From: an uncultured Lachnospiraceae bacterium
Lineage (GTDB): Bacteria > Bacillota > Clostridia > Lachnospirales > Lachnospiraceae
Assembly (NCBI GenBank): GCA_947631625.1
Contig: CANRMA010000008.1
Coordinates: 1 to 64,000 of the forward strand
Length of the DNA stretch: 64,000 nt
Direction of reading: 5' to 3'
Shown here: in pieces, positions 15,738 to 23,665 of the stretch
How the letters are laid out: each line of letters starts with the position of its first letter
How positions within the stretch are numbered: the stretch's first letter is position 1
Notes under the pieces: generated by a model
Seen by the model: only the letters and a program-made list of their open reading frames with translations
Databases searched by the model: none
Told to the model about the DNA's origin: nothing
Made by a program: the position numbers and the translations under genes

Positions 15738-16601
15738 TTAATCGGCCTGTGGAATTTCTCCGGGCCTTTCAAGCGTGATCCTGCCTATCCTCCCGCTTCT
15801 GAAATCATCAAGCAGGATTACCGCTCCTTTTTCATAATCAATTTCTCCGCCTTTTTTAAAACATTTTCTGTCCTGACATATATATTCCAGAATTTCCTGT
15901 GGGTTATTGACTTCTTCGGTCAATCTATACCTTGCCTGCAGATTACTTTTATAGTGTATCACCAAATACCCCAATAAGTCTATTGCAAGTTCTTCCATCT
16001 GAAGGATTTCGTCATTTATGGAGCCTATATAAGCAAGCTTCCTGCCTACGTCCTGACTTTCGAATTTGGGCCACAGGATCCCGGGCGTATCAAGCAGTTC
16101 CAGATCTTTTCCCATGCGTATCCACTGCTTTCCCTTGGTAACGCCCGGCTTGTTTCCTGTCTTTGTACAGGCTCTGCCTGCGTATGCGTTGATAAAAGTG
16201 GATTTCCCGACATTCGGTATGCCTGCGACCAAGGCGCGCACAGGTCTGTTTTTAATGCCTCTTCTCCTGTCACGCTCTATCTTCTCTTTACAGGCCTCTT
16301 TCACAGTCTGCTGTATAGACTTGATACCCGCTCCCGATTTGGAATTTATCTCCAACACAAAAAAACCTTTTTCTTTGAAATATCCCAGCCATTCTTTATT
16401 GCATTCTACATCCGACAGATCGGATTTATTAAGTAAGATCAGCCTGGATTTACCTTTTCCAAGCTCATCTATATCGGGATTGCGGCTGCTTAACGGAATT
16501 CTCGCATCCACGATCTCTATGACCAGATCTATAAGTTTTATATTCTCCTGCATCATACGCTTTGCTTTCATCATATGACCGGGATACCACTGATAATTCA
16601 T
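15738..16601 (-). CDS. rbgA: Ribosome biogenesis GTPase RbgA (YlqF)
   Basis: Circularly permuted GTPase needed for late 50S assembly. Motif order shows the permutation: the NKSD motif comes first, then GIPNVGKSTFIN, then DTPGILWP. The N-terminus has the diagnostic YQWYPGHM. ATG 16601 with a GGAAGAAG ribosome site is chosen; the longer frame to 16673 adds 24 atypical residues with no site. The product is 287 residues, normal for the family. It lies between two signal peptidase genes. Confidence 0.95.
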   Translation of the reverse strand: MNYQWYPGHMMKAKRMMQENIKLIDLVIEIVDARIPLSSRNPDIDELGKGKSRLILLNKSDLSDVECNKEWLGYFKEKGFFVLEINSKSGAGIKSIQQTVKEACKEKIERDRRRGIKNRPVRALVAGIPNVGKSTFINAYAGRACTKTGNKPGVTKGKQWIRMGKDLELLDTPGILWPKFESQDVGRKLAYIGSINDEILQMEELAIDLLGYLVIHYKSNLQARYRLTEEVNNPQEILEYICQDRKCFKKGGEIDYEKGAVILLDDFRSGRIGRITLERPGEIPQAD

Positions 16602-16683
16602 CACTTCTTCCTTTCCGGTTTTAGTATATAATATCCTCAAAAGCAAATACCGTAAAACCGTTCGGTGAGTCAAATATACTCTT

Positions 16684-17271
16684 CTATTCCACCAGTCCCA
16701 TTTCTCCCATATCGGTCTTAAAACGAAACCACGCCTTACCTATGATATTGCTTCCGCTTACCGCTCCTATATTGCCTGAACGGCTGTCTTCACTGCTGTT
16801 GCGGTTATCGCCAAGCACAAAATATTCATTGTCGCCAAGAACCACCTCATTTTCGGCAATACCCGCGTCCGCCATTTTATCAAATCGCTCGTCTTCCTCA
16901 AGCAGTTCTCCATTTATGTAAACCTTTCCGCCTATTATCTGTACGGTTTCCCCCGGCAGGCCTATTACCCTCTTAACATAATAGTGGGTTTTCTGATTGC
17001 CGTTCGGAAGAAAAACCACTACATCATTGCGCCCCGGAGAGGACAGTTTATAAATAAAACGGTTTATAAGTATTTCCTGTCCGTTATAAAGCTCAGGTTC
17101 CATGGAATCGCCTATGACTCCCGTTCTCATGCCGATAAAATAAGTGATTGCTACCGCAAGAAAAACAGCGACAAAAGTTCCTATAATGATCTCAAATATA
17201 TCTTTTAAAAGCGCAGAATTTATCTTTTTTTCTCTCTGATAAAACTGCAGTCCCCTTCTTCCCCTAGCCAA
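16684..17271 (-). CDS. lepB: Signal peptidase I, second copy
   Basis: 195 residues. A basic N-terminal tail, one membrane helix (about 24-48), the serine box GVIGDSMEPEL, the lysine box YYVKRVIGLPGE and GDNRNSSEDSR identify a type I signal peptidase. The start appears to be TTG at 17271 with AGGTG six bases ahead; no alternative ATG lies before the membrane helix. A weak start codon may hold down its level. It follows the rplS terminator, so it may depend on read-through or on an unseen promoter. Confidence 0.93.
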   Translation of the reverse strand: MARGRRGLQFYQREKKINSALLKDIFEIIIGTFVAVFLAVAITYFIGMRTGVIGDSMEPELYNGQEILINRFIYKLSSPGRNDVVVFLPNGNQKTHYYVKRVIGLPGETVQIIGGKVYINGELLEEDERFDKMADAGIAENEVVLGDNEYFVLGDNRNSSEDSRSGNIGAVSGSNIIGKAWFRFKTDMGEMGLVE

Positions 17272-17300
17272 AACAACACCTGCCCAATACTTATTATTGC

Positions 17301-17335
17301 AAAAACAGTTACCTCAAATTGCTTTAAGGTAACTG
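17301..17335 (-). terminator. Rho-independent terminator after rplS
   Basis: A perfect 9-bp stem (306-314 with 327-335 of 17 kb) is followed on the minus strand by TTTTTG. It lies just past the rplS stop codon and before the second signal peptidase gene. Confidence 0.8.
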
Positions 17336-17347
17336 CCCGTATCCGTC

Positions 17348-17695
17348 TTATTTTACCAGTTCTTTTACTTTGGCCTTCTTGCCGACACGTCCTCTCAGGT
17401 AATTAAGCTTAGCGCGTCTTACTTTACCTTTTCTCACTACTTCAACCTTCTCAACATTGGGAGAATGAAGGGGCCATGTCTTTTCTACGCCTACGCCGTT
17501 TGATAACTTTCTCACGGTAAAAGTTTCTCTGTTGCTGCCGCCCTGCCTCTTTAATACAGTGCCTTCAAAAACCTGAATTCTTTCACGGTTTCCTTCTTTG
17601 ATCTTACCGTAAACCTTAACCGTGTCGCCTACGTTAAACTCGGGTACCGTTTCTTTTACCTGAGCGGCTTCAATTTCTCTGATGATCTCGTTCAT
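17348..17695 (-). CDS. rplS: 50S ribosomal protein L19
   Basis: 115-residue L19, located at the 30S-50S interface. The typical segments are [54 protein letters not shown] and [21 protein letters not shown] 17695 is chosen because AAAGGAGG lies just upstream; the frame extends 21 codons further without a site. It follows trmD after a gap of about 160 bases and is followed by a terminator. Confidence 0.97.
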   Translation of the reverse strand: MNEIIREIEAAQVKETVPEFNVGDTVKVYGKIKEGNRERIQVFEGTVLKRQGGSNRETFTVRKLSNGVGVEKTWPLHSPNVEKVEVVRKGKVRRAKLNYLRGRVGKKAKVKELVK

Positions 17696-17859
17696 ATTTT
17701 CCTCCTTTATGATATGGATGTTCTTAATACCTAAGTACCAGAGGACCATCTTTTTCACAACATTAATAATTTATCATATAATCTCCCAAAAAGCAAGCAC
17801 TATTTTTCTTGACACTTTCCTTTTGACACTATCCCTTTTAAAACTTATCTTTTTGGAAT

Positions 17860-18588
17860 TTACCGCCGCGCCTTCCATTTTTCGTACAGATCGGGCCTTA
17901 ATCTCTTCGTCTTCTCTATGGACTGCTCCAGTCTCCACTCGTCCACCTTTGCATGATCGCCTGACAAAAGTATCTCAGGCACACGCTTATCGTGCCATAT
18001 CTCCGGTCTGGAATACTGCGGATATTCCAAAAGATCGTTGTTAAACGACTCCGTCGCCGCAGATTCGTCATTGTGCAGCACTCCCGGAACCAGCCTTGCG
18101 ATCGCATCCACCATGACCATAGCCGGAAGCTCTCCTCCGGTCAGCACATAGTCTCCTATGGATACATAGTCCGTAACGATCTCCTCCAAAACCCTTTCGT
18201 CTACGCCTTCGTAATGACCGCACAGGAAAATAAGATTCTCTTCGCCCGCAAGCTCCCTTGCCATTTCCTGTGAAAAAGTCTTTCCCTGCGGCGTCACATA
18301 AATTACCCTTCTTTTAGCGCAGGGCTTATGTTCTGGCGCGCATTTTTCTTCTATCATTTTCTCTACTGCCAGATAAGCGTCATATACGGGCTGCGCCTGC
18401 ATTAACATCCCTGCGCCCCCGCCATACGTATAATCGTCAACTTTTTTATGTTTATCCGTAGTATAATCCCTTATATTAACGGCTCTTGCGTAAATATGCC
18501 CGCGTTCAATGGCCCTTCCCAGAATGCTGGCGCTTAGCCCCTGCATCACCATCTCCGGAAAAAGCGTCATTATATAAAAATCCATCAC
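17860..18588 (-). CDS. trmD: tRNA (guanine-37-N1)-methyltransferase
   Basis: Methylates G37 beside the anticodon, preventing frameshifting. The SPOUT-fold knot signatures are present: [52 protein letters not shown]. 242 residues is normal. Starts overlap the rimM stop (GTG at 18588 or ATG at 18585), a coupled arrangement seen in many bacteria. Confidence 0.97.
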   Translation of the reverse strand: MMDFYIMTLFPEMVMQGLSASILGRAIERGHIYARAVNIRDYTTDKHKKVDDYTYGGGAGMLMQAQPVYDAYLAVEKMIEEKCAPEHKPCAKRRVIYVTPQGKTFSQEMARELAGEENLIFLCGHYEGVDERVLEEIVTDYVSIGDYVLTGGELPAMVMVDAIARLVPGVLHNDESAATESFNNDLLEYPQYSRPEIWHDKRVPEILLSGDHAKVDEWRLEQSIEKTKRLRPDLYEKWKARR

Positions 18589-19091
18589 ATCAGCCCATCC
18601 ATCACATGTACGGTAATAACCGAATTTTCCATGTCAATATTTAAAATACAGTCTTTTATCGCGGGAAGCAACAGCTCTTTGCCATCGGCCATACTTACCA
18701 CATATACGTCATTTGCCCCTGTTTCAAGCACACTTTTAAGCTCTCCAAGAGTTGTTCCGTCGTCCGCCTCTACCCTAAGTCCTATAAGATCCGCAACGAA
18801 ATACTCGTCCTTTTTAAGTTTCACCGCATTTTCCCTTGCAACAAGCAGTCTGGCGCCTTTATACTTCTCTATATCGTTAATGGAGTCATATCCTTTAAAT
18901 TTAAGTATTGTATACTTTTTAAAGAATTTAACCCCTTCTATCGTCATATTTAAGCGTTCTTTTCCATTGTCCAGAATAACCTCTTTAAGCTTCTTAAAGC
19001 GGTTAGCGTCGTCTGTTGTGGGAAATACCTTTACTTCCCCTTTTATCCCATGAGTCTGCGTTATAACTCCAACCTGTAACTCGGATATCAT
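18585..19091 (-). CDS. rimM: 16S rRNA processing protein RimM
   Basis: 168-residue factor binding ribosomal protein S19 during 30S maturation. The N-terminal beta barrel starts with [20 protein letters not shown] and the PRC-barrel domain includes [21 protein letters not shown] 19091 with GGGAGGAAAC is chosen; the longer frame runs back through the intergenic terminator and reads as non-protein-like. It begins a rimM-trmD pair after a terminator. Confidence 0.95.
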   Translation of the reverse strand: MISELQVGVITQTHGIKGEVKVFPTTDDANRFKKLKEVILDNGKERLNMTIEGVKFFKKYTILKFKGYDSINDIEKYKGARLLVARENAVKLKKDEYFVADLIGLRVEADDGTTLGELKSVLETGANDVYVVSMADGKELLLPAIKDCILNIDMENSVITVHVMDGLM

Positions 19092-19123
19092 AGTTTCCTC
19101 CCGATATCTTAATAGAACTTTCC

Positions 19124-19158
19124 TAAAAAGAGTTGGCCATAAACATACAGCCAACTCC
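19124..19158 (-). terminator. Terminator between khpA and rimM
   Basis: An 8-bp perfect stem (19130-19137 with 19150-19157) is followed on the minus strand by TTTTT. It sits inside what is normally one operon, so rimM and trmD may be expressed partly independently of rpsP-khpA. Confidence 0.78.
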
Positions 19159-19242
19159 TTTAATTCATAACAAATAATAAATAGTAATAAGAACCCGCAA
19201 AGCGTGTTCCGTATTATTCGCGACGTTTTTCTCGATTGGGAA

Positions 19243-19470
19243 TTAAATAATCTCCACATCCACCCGCTTATTTTCTTTGGATGATGCCGCTTTTACGACT
19301 GAACGGATCGCCTTGGCGATACGTCCCTGCTTGCCGATAACTTTACCCATATCGTCAGGCGCAACATGAAGTTCTATAATAATATTACGCCCGTCTTCCT
19401 TAACCGTAACAACAACCTCGTCAGGCTTATCAACAAGTGCCTTCGCAATTACTTCCACTAATTCTTTCAT
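19243..19470 (-). CDS. khpA: KH-domain RNA-binding protein KhpA
   Basis: 75-residue single KH domain with the GxxG-type loop in [18 protein letters not shown]. In Firmicutes KhpA (YlqC) pairs with KhpB and binds many RNAs, affecting cell elongation and ribosome-related functions. It lies between rpsP and rimM, the standard place. Confidence 0.94.
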   Translation of the reverse strand: MKELVEVIAKALVDKPDEVVVTVKEDGRNIIIELHVAPDDMGKVIGKQGRIAKAIRSVVKAASSKENKRVDVEII

Positions 19471-19508
19471 AATACACCTCCAAAAGTGCGATCAACAAGC
19501 CATGATTA

Positions 19509-19757
19509 TTATTTCTCAATAATTCCGGCATTCTTGAAAATCCTGCTAACCACTTCTGTCGGCTGAGCACCGTCAGCAAGCCATTTCTTAGCTGCCTCTT
19601 CGTCTACCTTAAAGGTACTGGGATCGGTATTGGGATCGAAGGTTCCGATCTCTGCGATACATTTTCCGTCTCTGGGACTTCTTGAATCCGCAACTACGAT
19701 TCTGTAATAAGGAACTTTCTTCTTACCCATTCTTCTTAATCTAATCTTAACTGCCAT
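19509..19757 (-). CDS. rpsP: 30S ribosomal protein S16
   Basis: 82-residue S16, an early-binding 30S protein. The start [34 protein letters not shown] sequence is diagnostic, followed by [10 protein letters not shown] and the C-terminal [20 protein letters not shown]. Upstream is a 176-base AT-rich gap to ffh with several short palindromes that may hold a promoter; I could not place a clear one. Confidence 0.98.
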   Translation of the reverse strand: MAVKIRLRRMGKKKVPYYRIVVADSRSPRDGKCIAEIGTFDPNTDPSTFKVDEEAAKKWLADGAQPTEVVSRIFKNAGIIEK

Positions 19758-19933
19758 TTCTTTGCCTCCATCTTAAATTTGTAAAATTTATATGTTTTAT
19801 TTGAATAGAATGATATCCTGCAATAAACAGATATCTATCTAAATCATACAAATACTTAAACGTTTAAACGCATAAAACATTGCGATGTTTTGATAATTAC
19901 AACAGTCATATATGAATGACCGGTATCAGGACA

Positions 19934-21292
19934 TCAGAACGGAAATTTACCCAAACCGCCGAACAATCCTTTGCCTCTTTTGCCCCCGAGCATTCCGGGC
20001 ATCTGCTTCATCATCTTCTGAGACTGCTCAAACTGCTTGATAAAGCGGTTTACAAGACTTATATCCACTCCCGCGCCCTTCGCTATCCTGTGCTTCCTGC
20101 TTGGATTCAAAAGCTTGGGGTTCTGCCTCTCCTGCGGCGTCATGCTAAGGACGATGGCTTCCATTCTGTTCATCTGCTTCTCGTCTATGGCAGATTCTAT
20201 TTCATCCATTTTACCGCCCATACCAAGCATTCCGAGAATACTGGAAATTCCGCCCATATTGCGCATCTGCTTCATGCTCTCAAGATAGTCCTCAAAATCG
20301 AACTTTCCCTTCTTCATGCGCTCCGCCATCTGTTTTTCTTTTTCTTCATCTATGTCAATGTTCTGCTGAGCTTTTTCAATAAGCGTGAGCACATCTCCCA
20401 TGCCTAAGATTCTGTTGGCCATTCTGTCGGGATAAAACTGCTCCAGATTGGAAAGTTTCTCGCCCATACCTACATACAGAACGGGTTTGCCTGTGACCGC
20501 TTTAATAGAGAGCGCGGCGCCGCCTCTTGAATCACCGTCCATCTTGGATAAGATAACGCCGTCGATTCCTACCTTATCATCAAAGTCTTTGGCCACATTG
20601 ACGGCATCCTGACCTGTCATGGCGTCTACCACAAGCAGAGTCTGGTGTACCTCGACATTTGCTTTGATCTCCTGTAATTCGGCCATCATTTCTTCGTCTA
20701 TATGCAAACGGCCTGCCGTATCCAAAATAACGACATTATGTCCGTTCTTATGCGCATGCTCCAACGCCGCCCTGGCTATATCCACAGGCCTGTGGCCGTC
20801 TCCCATGGAAAACACATCCACCTGCTGTTTTTCACCGTTTACCTGCAACTGTTTTATTGCCGCAGGTCTGTACACATCACAGGCCACAAGCAGGCTCTTT
20901 TTACCTTTTAATTTAAGTTTTCCGGCTATTTTGGCGGTCGTAGTAGTCTTACCTGCTCCCTGTAAGCCGCACATCATGATAACTGTTATGGCCTTGCCGG
21001 GCTGCATCTGTATTTCCGTAGTCTCTGAACCCATCAATGCTATCATTTCTTCGTTTACGATCTTTATGACCATCTGGGCGGGATTTAATCCGTTTAAGAC
21101 ATCCGTTCCTACAGCCCTTTCCTCTACGGATTTTACAAACTGCTTCACTACTTTAAAGTTGACGTCGGCTTCAAGCAGAGCCATCTTTACTTCTTTAAGC
21201 GCCGCCTTTACGTCTTCCTCGGTCAGTCGGCCCCTGCCTCTTAAATTTTTAAACACATTCTGTAGTTTATCAGTTAAACTTTCAAATGCCAT
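19934..21292 (-). CDS. ffh: Signal recognition particle protein Ffh
   Basis: GTPase of the signal recognition particle that delivers nascent membrane proteins to FtsY (encoded at 49365-50306). The N and G domains contain GLQGAGKTTTTAKIA, DVYRPAAIKQL, DTAGRLHIDEEMM and SKMDGDSRGGAALS. The M domain is methionine-rich and ends with a Gly/Lys-rich tail. 452 residues. It forms a pair with ylxM, 35 bases upstream. Confidence 0.98.
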   Translation of the reverse strand: MAFESLTDKLQNVFKNLRGRGRLTEEDVKAALKEVKMALLEADVNFKVVKQFVKSVEERAVGTDVLNGLNPAQMVIKIVNEEMIALMGSETTEIQMQPGKAITVIMMCGLQGAGKTTTTAKIAGKLKLKGKKSLLVACDVYRPAAIKQLQVNGEKQQVDVFSMGDGHRPVDIARAALEHAHKNGHNVVILDTAGRLHIDEEMMAELQEIKANVEVHQTLLVVDAMTGQDAVNVAKDFDDKVGIDGVILSKMDGDSRGGAALSIKAVTGKPVLYVGMGEKLSNLEQFYPDRMANRILGMGDVLTLIEKAQQNIDIDEEKEKQMAERMKKGKFDFEDYLESMKQMRNMGGISSILGMLGMGGKMDEIESAIDEKQMNRMEAIVLSMTPQERQNPKLLNPSRKHRIAKGAGVDISLVNRFIKQFEQSQKMMKQMPGMLGGKRGKGLFGGLGKFPF

Positions 21293-21326
21293 ATGAAACC
21301 TCTGTCTGCTTATTTATATCATATAT

Positions 21327-21680
21327 TTACAGTTCGTCAAGAATTTCTGCCGACAACTGACGCACCTTTTTAAGATACAGCGTTTTATCTCCTGCCTCAT
21401 CATTTTCATAGGCTTTTGATAAATTATCTATTTCTTTGATCTGCGCTTTGATCTTCATAAATCTTTCTACCAGTTTCAGCTTATCTTCATAACCTGCCAA
21501 CGCTTTATCACAGCGCTTTACAATATCATGCACGCCCTGTCTGCTTATGCCCTGCTCTGTGGCGATCTCCCCCAGAGAAAGATTTTCGTAGACTACGCCT
21601 TCATATATCTGTCTCTGATGTTTAGTCAGCAACTCACCGTAAAAATCATACAGCAGTCCCTGTTCTACGATTTTTTCCAT
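21327..21680 (-). CDS. ylxM: YlxM family helix-turn-helix protein
   Basis: About 117 residues with a sigma-70 region-4-like helix-turn-helix (LTKHQRQIYEGVVYENLSLGEIATEQGISRQGVHDIV). YlxM is encoded with ffh in Gram-positive bacteria; in streptococci it modulates SRP GTPase activity. Start ATG 21680 has GAGGT at correct spacing; an ATG six bases upstream touches the site. A near-consensus promoter lies about 45 bases upstream. Confidence 0.94.
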   Translation of the reverse strand: MEKIVEQGLLYDFYGELLTKHQRQIYEGVVYENLSLGEIATEQGISRQGVHDIVKRCDKALAGYEDKLKLVERFMKIKAQIKEIDNLSKAYENDEAGDKTLYLKKVRQLSAEILDEL

Positions 21681-21723
21681 TATCATACCTCATCAGATTA
21701 AACTGCCTGACCTGACTTTCGCT

Positions 21724-21752
21724 ATTTTACTATATAAAATTAAGGCTGTCAA
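21724..21752 (-). promoter_or_regulatory. Sigma-A promoter of ylxM-ffh
   Basis: On the minus strand a perfect TTGACA (21747-21752) and TAAAAT (21724-21729) are 17 bases apart, directly upstream of ylxM. Confidence 0.85.
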
Positions 21753-21795
21753 GTATTTTTATTTGACAAACGTATGTTCGATTATATTCGTGTGT

Positions 21796-22038
21796 CTACT
21801 TCCCGTTCCGTATGTTTTGAATTATCGCCTCATAATTCTCCGGCAGATGCGGAAAAATGCAGTCGGTACAAACTTTTACGGTTTTACTGTCTTTTAGTAC
21901 ATATCGCGGATTGCCCGGGCAGTCGTTCCTATGATATAACGGGCAATAGCAGAACAGACAATTAACTCTGTCTATACCTTTATGACAGGGATAATATTTA
22001 CACTCCGTATTTTCAAAATACTTATATGAATTTTCCAT
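21796..22038 (-). CDS. Cysteine-rich small domain protein
   Basis: About 80 residues with eight cysteines (CKYYPCHKG, CLFCYCPLYHRNDCPG, CTDCIFPHLP), matching the family annotated only as cysteine-rich small domain. The spacing suggests metal or Fe-S binding. Family members are often found at cobalamin loci, as here, the last gene of the cluster. ATG 22038 has AAGGAAA ahead; an in-frame ATG at 22065 overlaps cbiA. A role in corrinoid or cobalt handling is inferred from position only. Confidence 0.8.
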   Translation of the reverse strand: MENSYKYFENTECKYYPCHKGIDRVNCLFCYCPLYHRNDCPGNPRYVLKDSKTVKVCTDCIFPHLPENYEAIIQNIRNGK

Positions 22039-22051
22039 TTCCCATTTCCTT

Positions 22052-23569
22052 TTACTTAATCTCAATTCTTTGTCGGTATGCCTTAGCTTTTCTTACAAAT
22101 TCTTTTGCAAAGCCGGGATTGGAAGGATAATAAAGATGCGGAAATCCCAGCCAGTAAGTTTCTCCTTCTGCCACGCAGCGGTATTCTTTCCCGGACACAG
22201 GCTTTATTGCAATGCAGCCGGCTCCATTATATGTACTGTCAAAATAGTGAAATTCATGCCCTTTTATCCGTTCGCCGACAGGCAGAAAGCAGCTGTGTTT
22301 TTCTTTAACTTCAACATATCCGAAACGCGCTAAGCGTCCCTTATATTCACAGGCTGCCGGAATCACGCCCGCCATTTTGTAACTTTCACCGTCTGTATCT
22401 TTAATCTCGTTATGCAGATACATAAAACCGCCGCACTCCGCCACGATAGGCATTCCGTCCTCAAAAGCTTCTTTGACAGCCCTCAACATCTTAATATTAC
22501 CGCTTAACTCACGTAAATATAACTCCGGATAACCGCCGCCTATTAGCAAAGCATCGCAATCTTTTGGCAGACTATAGTCATGTATGGGTGAAAAATATTT
22601 TATTTTGGCGCCAAATTCCCGTAACATAAGAAGATTATCTTCATAATAAAAGCAAAATGCTTCGTCCCTTGCAACAGCGATAACAGGACTTTTTTTCTTT
22701 CCTGCGGCTGCCATAACATGGCTCTCTTCCCTTCCTGCAGGCGCTATAACAGGACTCTCTTCCCTTCCTGCAGACGCTATAACAGGGCTCACCTTCCTTC
22801 CTGCAGGCGCTATGAATGAATGCTGCTTTGCTGATATAGGCAGACCATGCGGAGTTTTTACCGTATTATACTTCAAATTCCCTGCATTTTCCGCTATTTT
22901 ATTTATTTCTTTCAATGAAACCGTTTTAACAAATTCTTCCGCCGCCGTCTGAATGCGCCTTTTTATATCAGCCAATTCGTCCGGCATCACAAGGCCGAGA
23001 TGTCTGCTTTCGATATGTAAGTCTTTATTATCGGGAAGATACCCTGCCACTGTTATATTAAGCTCCTGCTCTATAAGCGGCTTTATCATATCATAATATG
23101 CTTTCGACATCCTGTTCAATATAACGCCTTTAATAAGCTTCTCTCTGTCATATCCAAGCAAACCCGCTATCAGAGGGATTATAGAGCGTCCCACGCCTTT
23201 CGCATCCATAACCAGTATTATCGGAGTTTTCGTTACCATGGCCAGATGATATGAAGAGCCTTCTTCCTTTATGCCGCCAAGTCCGTCATAAAGTCCCATC
23301 ACGCCTTCTATGACCGCAAAATCTTTATCGGTTATGTTTTGACACAAAAGCATTTTGGTCATCTCTTCTCCGGTAAAAAAAGTATCAAGATTTTTGGACG
23401 GTATGCCGATAACTTTTGTATGGAACATCGGATCTATAAAATCCGGTCCGCATTTATACGCCTTCGGCGTCTGGCCGTTGTTCATAAGCGCTTTAAGCAG
23501 AGCGCAGGTGACCGTGGTTTTACCGCTTCCGCTTCGCGCGGCGGCTATCATAACCCGTTTGAATTTCAT
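22052..23569 (-). CDS. cbiA: Cobyrinate a,c-diamide synthase
   Basis: ATP- and glutamine-dependent amidation of cobyrinate side chains a and c. The N-terminal dethiobiotin-synthetase-like domain has AAARSGSGKTTVTCALL, CGPDFIDPMFH, EGVMGLYDG. The C-terminal class-I glutaminase domain has GGGYPELY and AECGGFMYL. Between them (positions 22691-22822) sits a 33-base tandem repeat encoding four extra copies of an SPVIAxAGREE unit that copies the first strand of the glutaminase domain (SPVIAVARDEAF). The total is about 505 residues against the usual 450-460. The ATG at 23569 fits homologues but has a weak ribosome site; the frame begins at 23596. Confidence 0.93.
   Translation of the reverse strand: MKFKRVMIAAARSGSGKTTVTCALLKALMNNGQTPKAYKCGPDFIDPMFHTKVIGIPSKNLDTFFTGEEMTKMLLCQNITDKDFAVIEGVMGLYDGLGGIKEEGSSYHLAMVTKTPIILVMDAKGVGRSIIPLIAGLLGYDREKLIKGVILNRMSKAYYDMIKPLIEQELNITVAGYLPDNKDLHIESRHLGLVMPDELADIKRRIQTAAEEFVKTVSLKEINKIAENAGNLKYNTVKTPHGLPISAKQHSFIAPAGRKVSPVIASAGREESPVIAPAGREESHVMAAAGKKKSPVIAVARDEAFCFYYEDNLLMLREFGAKIKYFSPIHDYSLPKDCDALLIGGGYPELYLRELSGNIKMLRAVKEAFEDGMPIVAECGGFMYLHNEIKDTDGESYKMAGVIPAACEYKGRLARFGYVEVKEKHSCFLPVGERIKGHEFHYFDSTYNGAGCIAIKPVSGKEYRCVAEGETYWLGFPHLYYPSNPGFAKEFVRKAKAYRQRIEIK
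22691..22822 (-). repeat. 33-bp tandem repeat inside cbiA
   Basis: Four in-frame units of 33 bases (22691-22723, 22724-22756, 22757-22789, 22790-22822) precede the cognate sequence at 22658-22690. The two middle units are nearly identical in DNA and the outer ones have diverged. Each encodes eleven residues, so the reading frame is kept. Confidence 0.85.
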
Positions 23570-23665
23570 TTTACAGACCACATCTTTCATTAACATTTAA
23601 TATATTAACTTTAACGTCTTTAATATTTCCTTTGCAGGATACTTGTACAGATTTATACGAAACTG

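Noticed and set aside
17800..17850. Two TTGACAC boxes on the plus strand between trmD and rplS
   Set aside because: No plus-strand gene follows and no matching -10 is at the right distance; probably chance.
18585..19259. Long version of RimM starting at 19259
   Set aside because: The additional 56 codons run through a terminator hairpin; a strong ribosome site marks ATG 19091.
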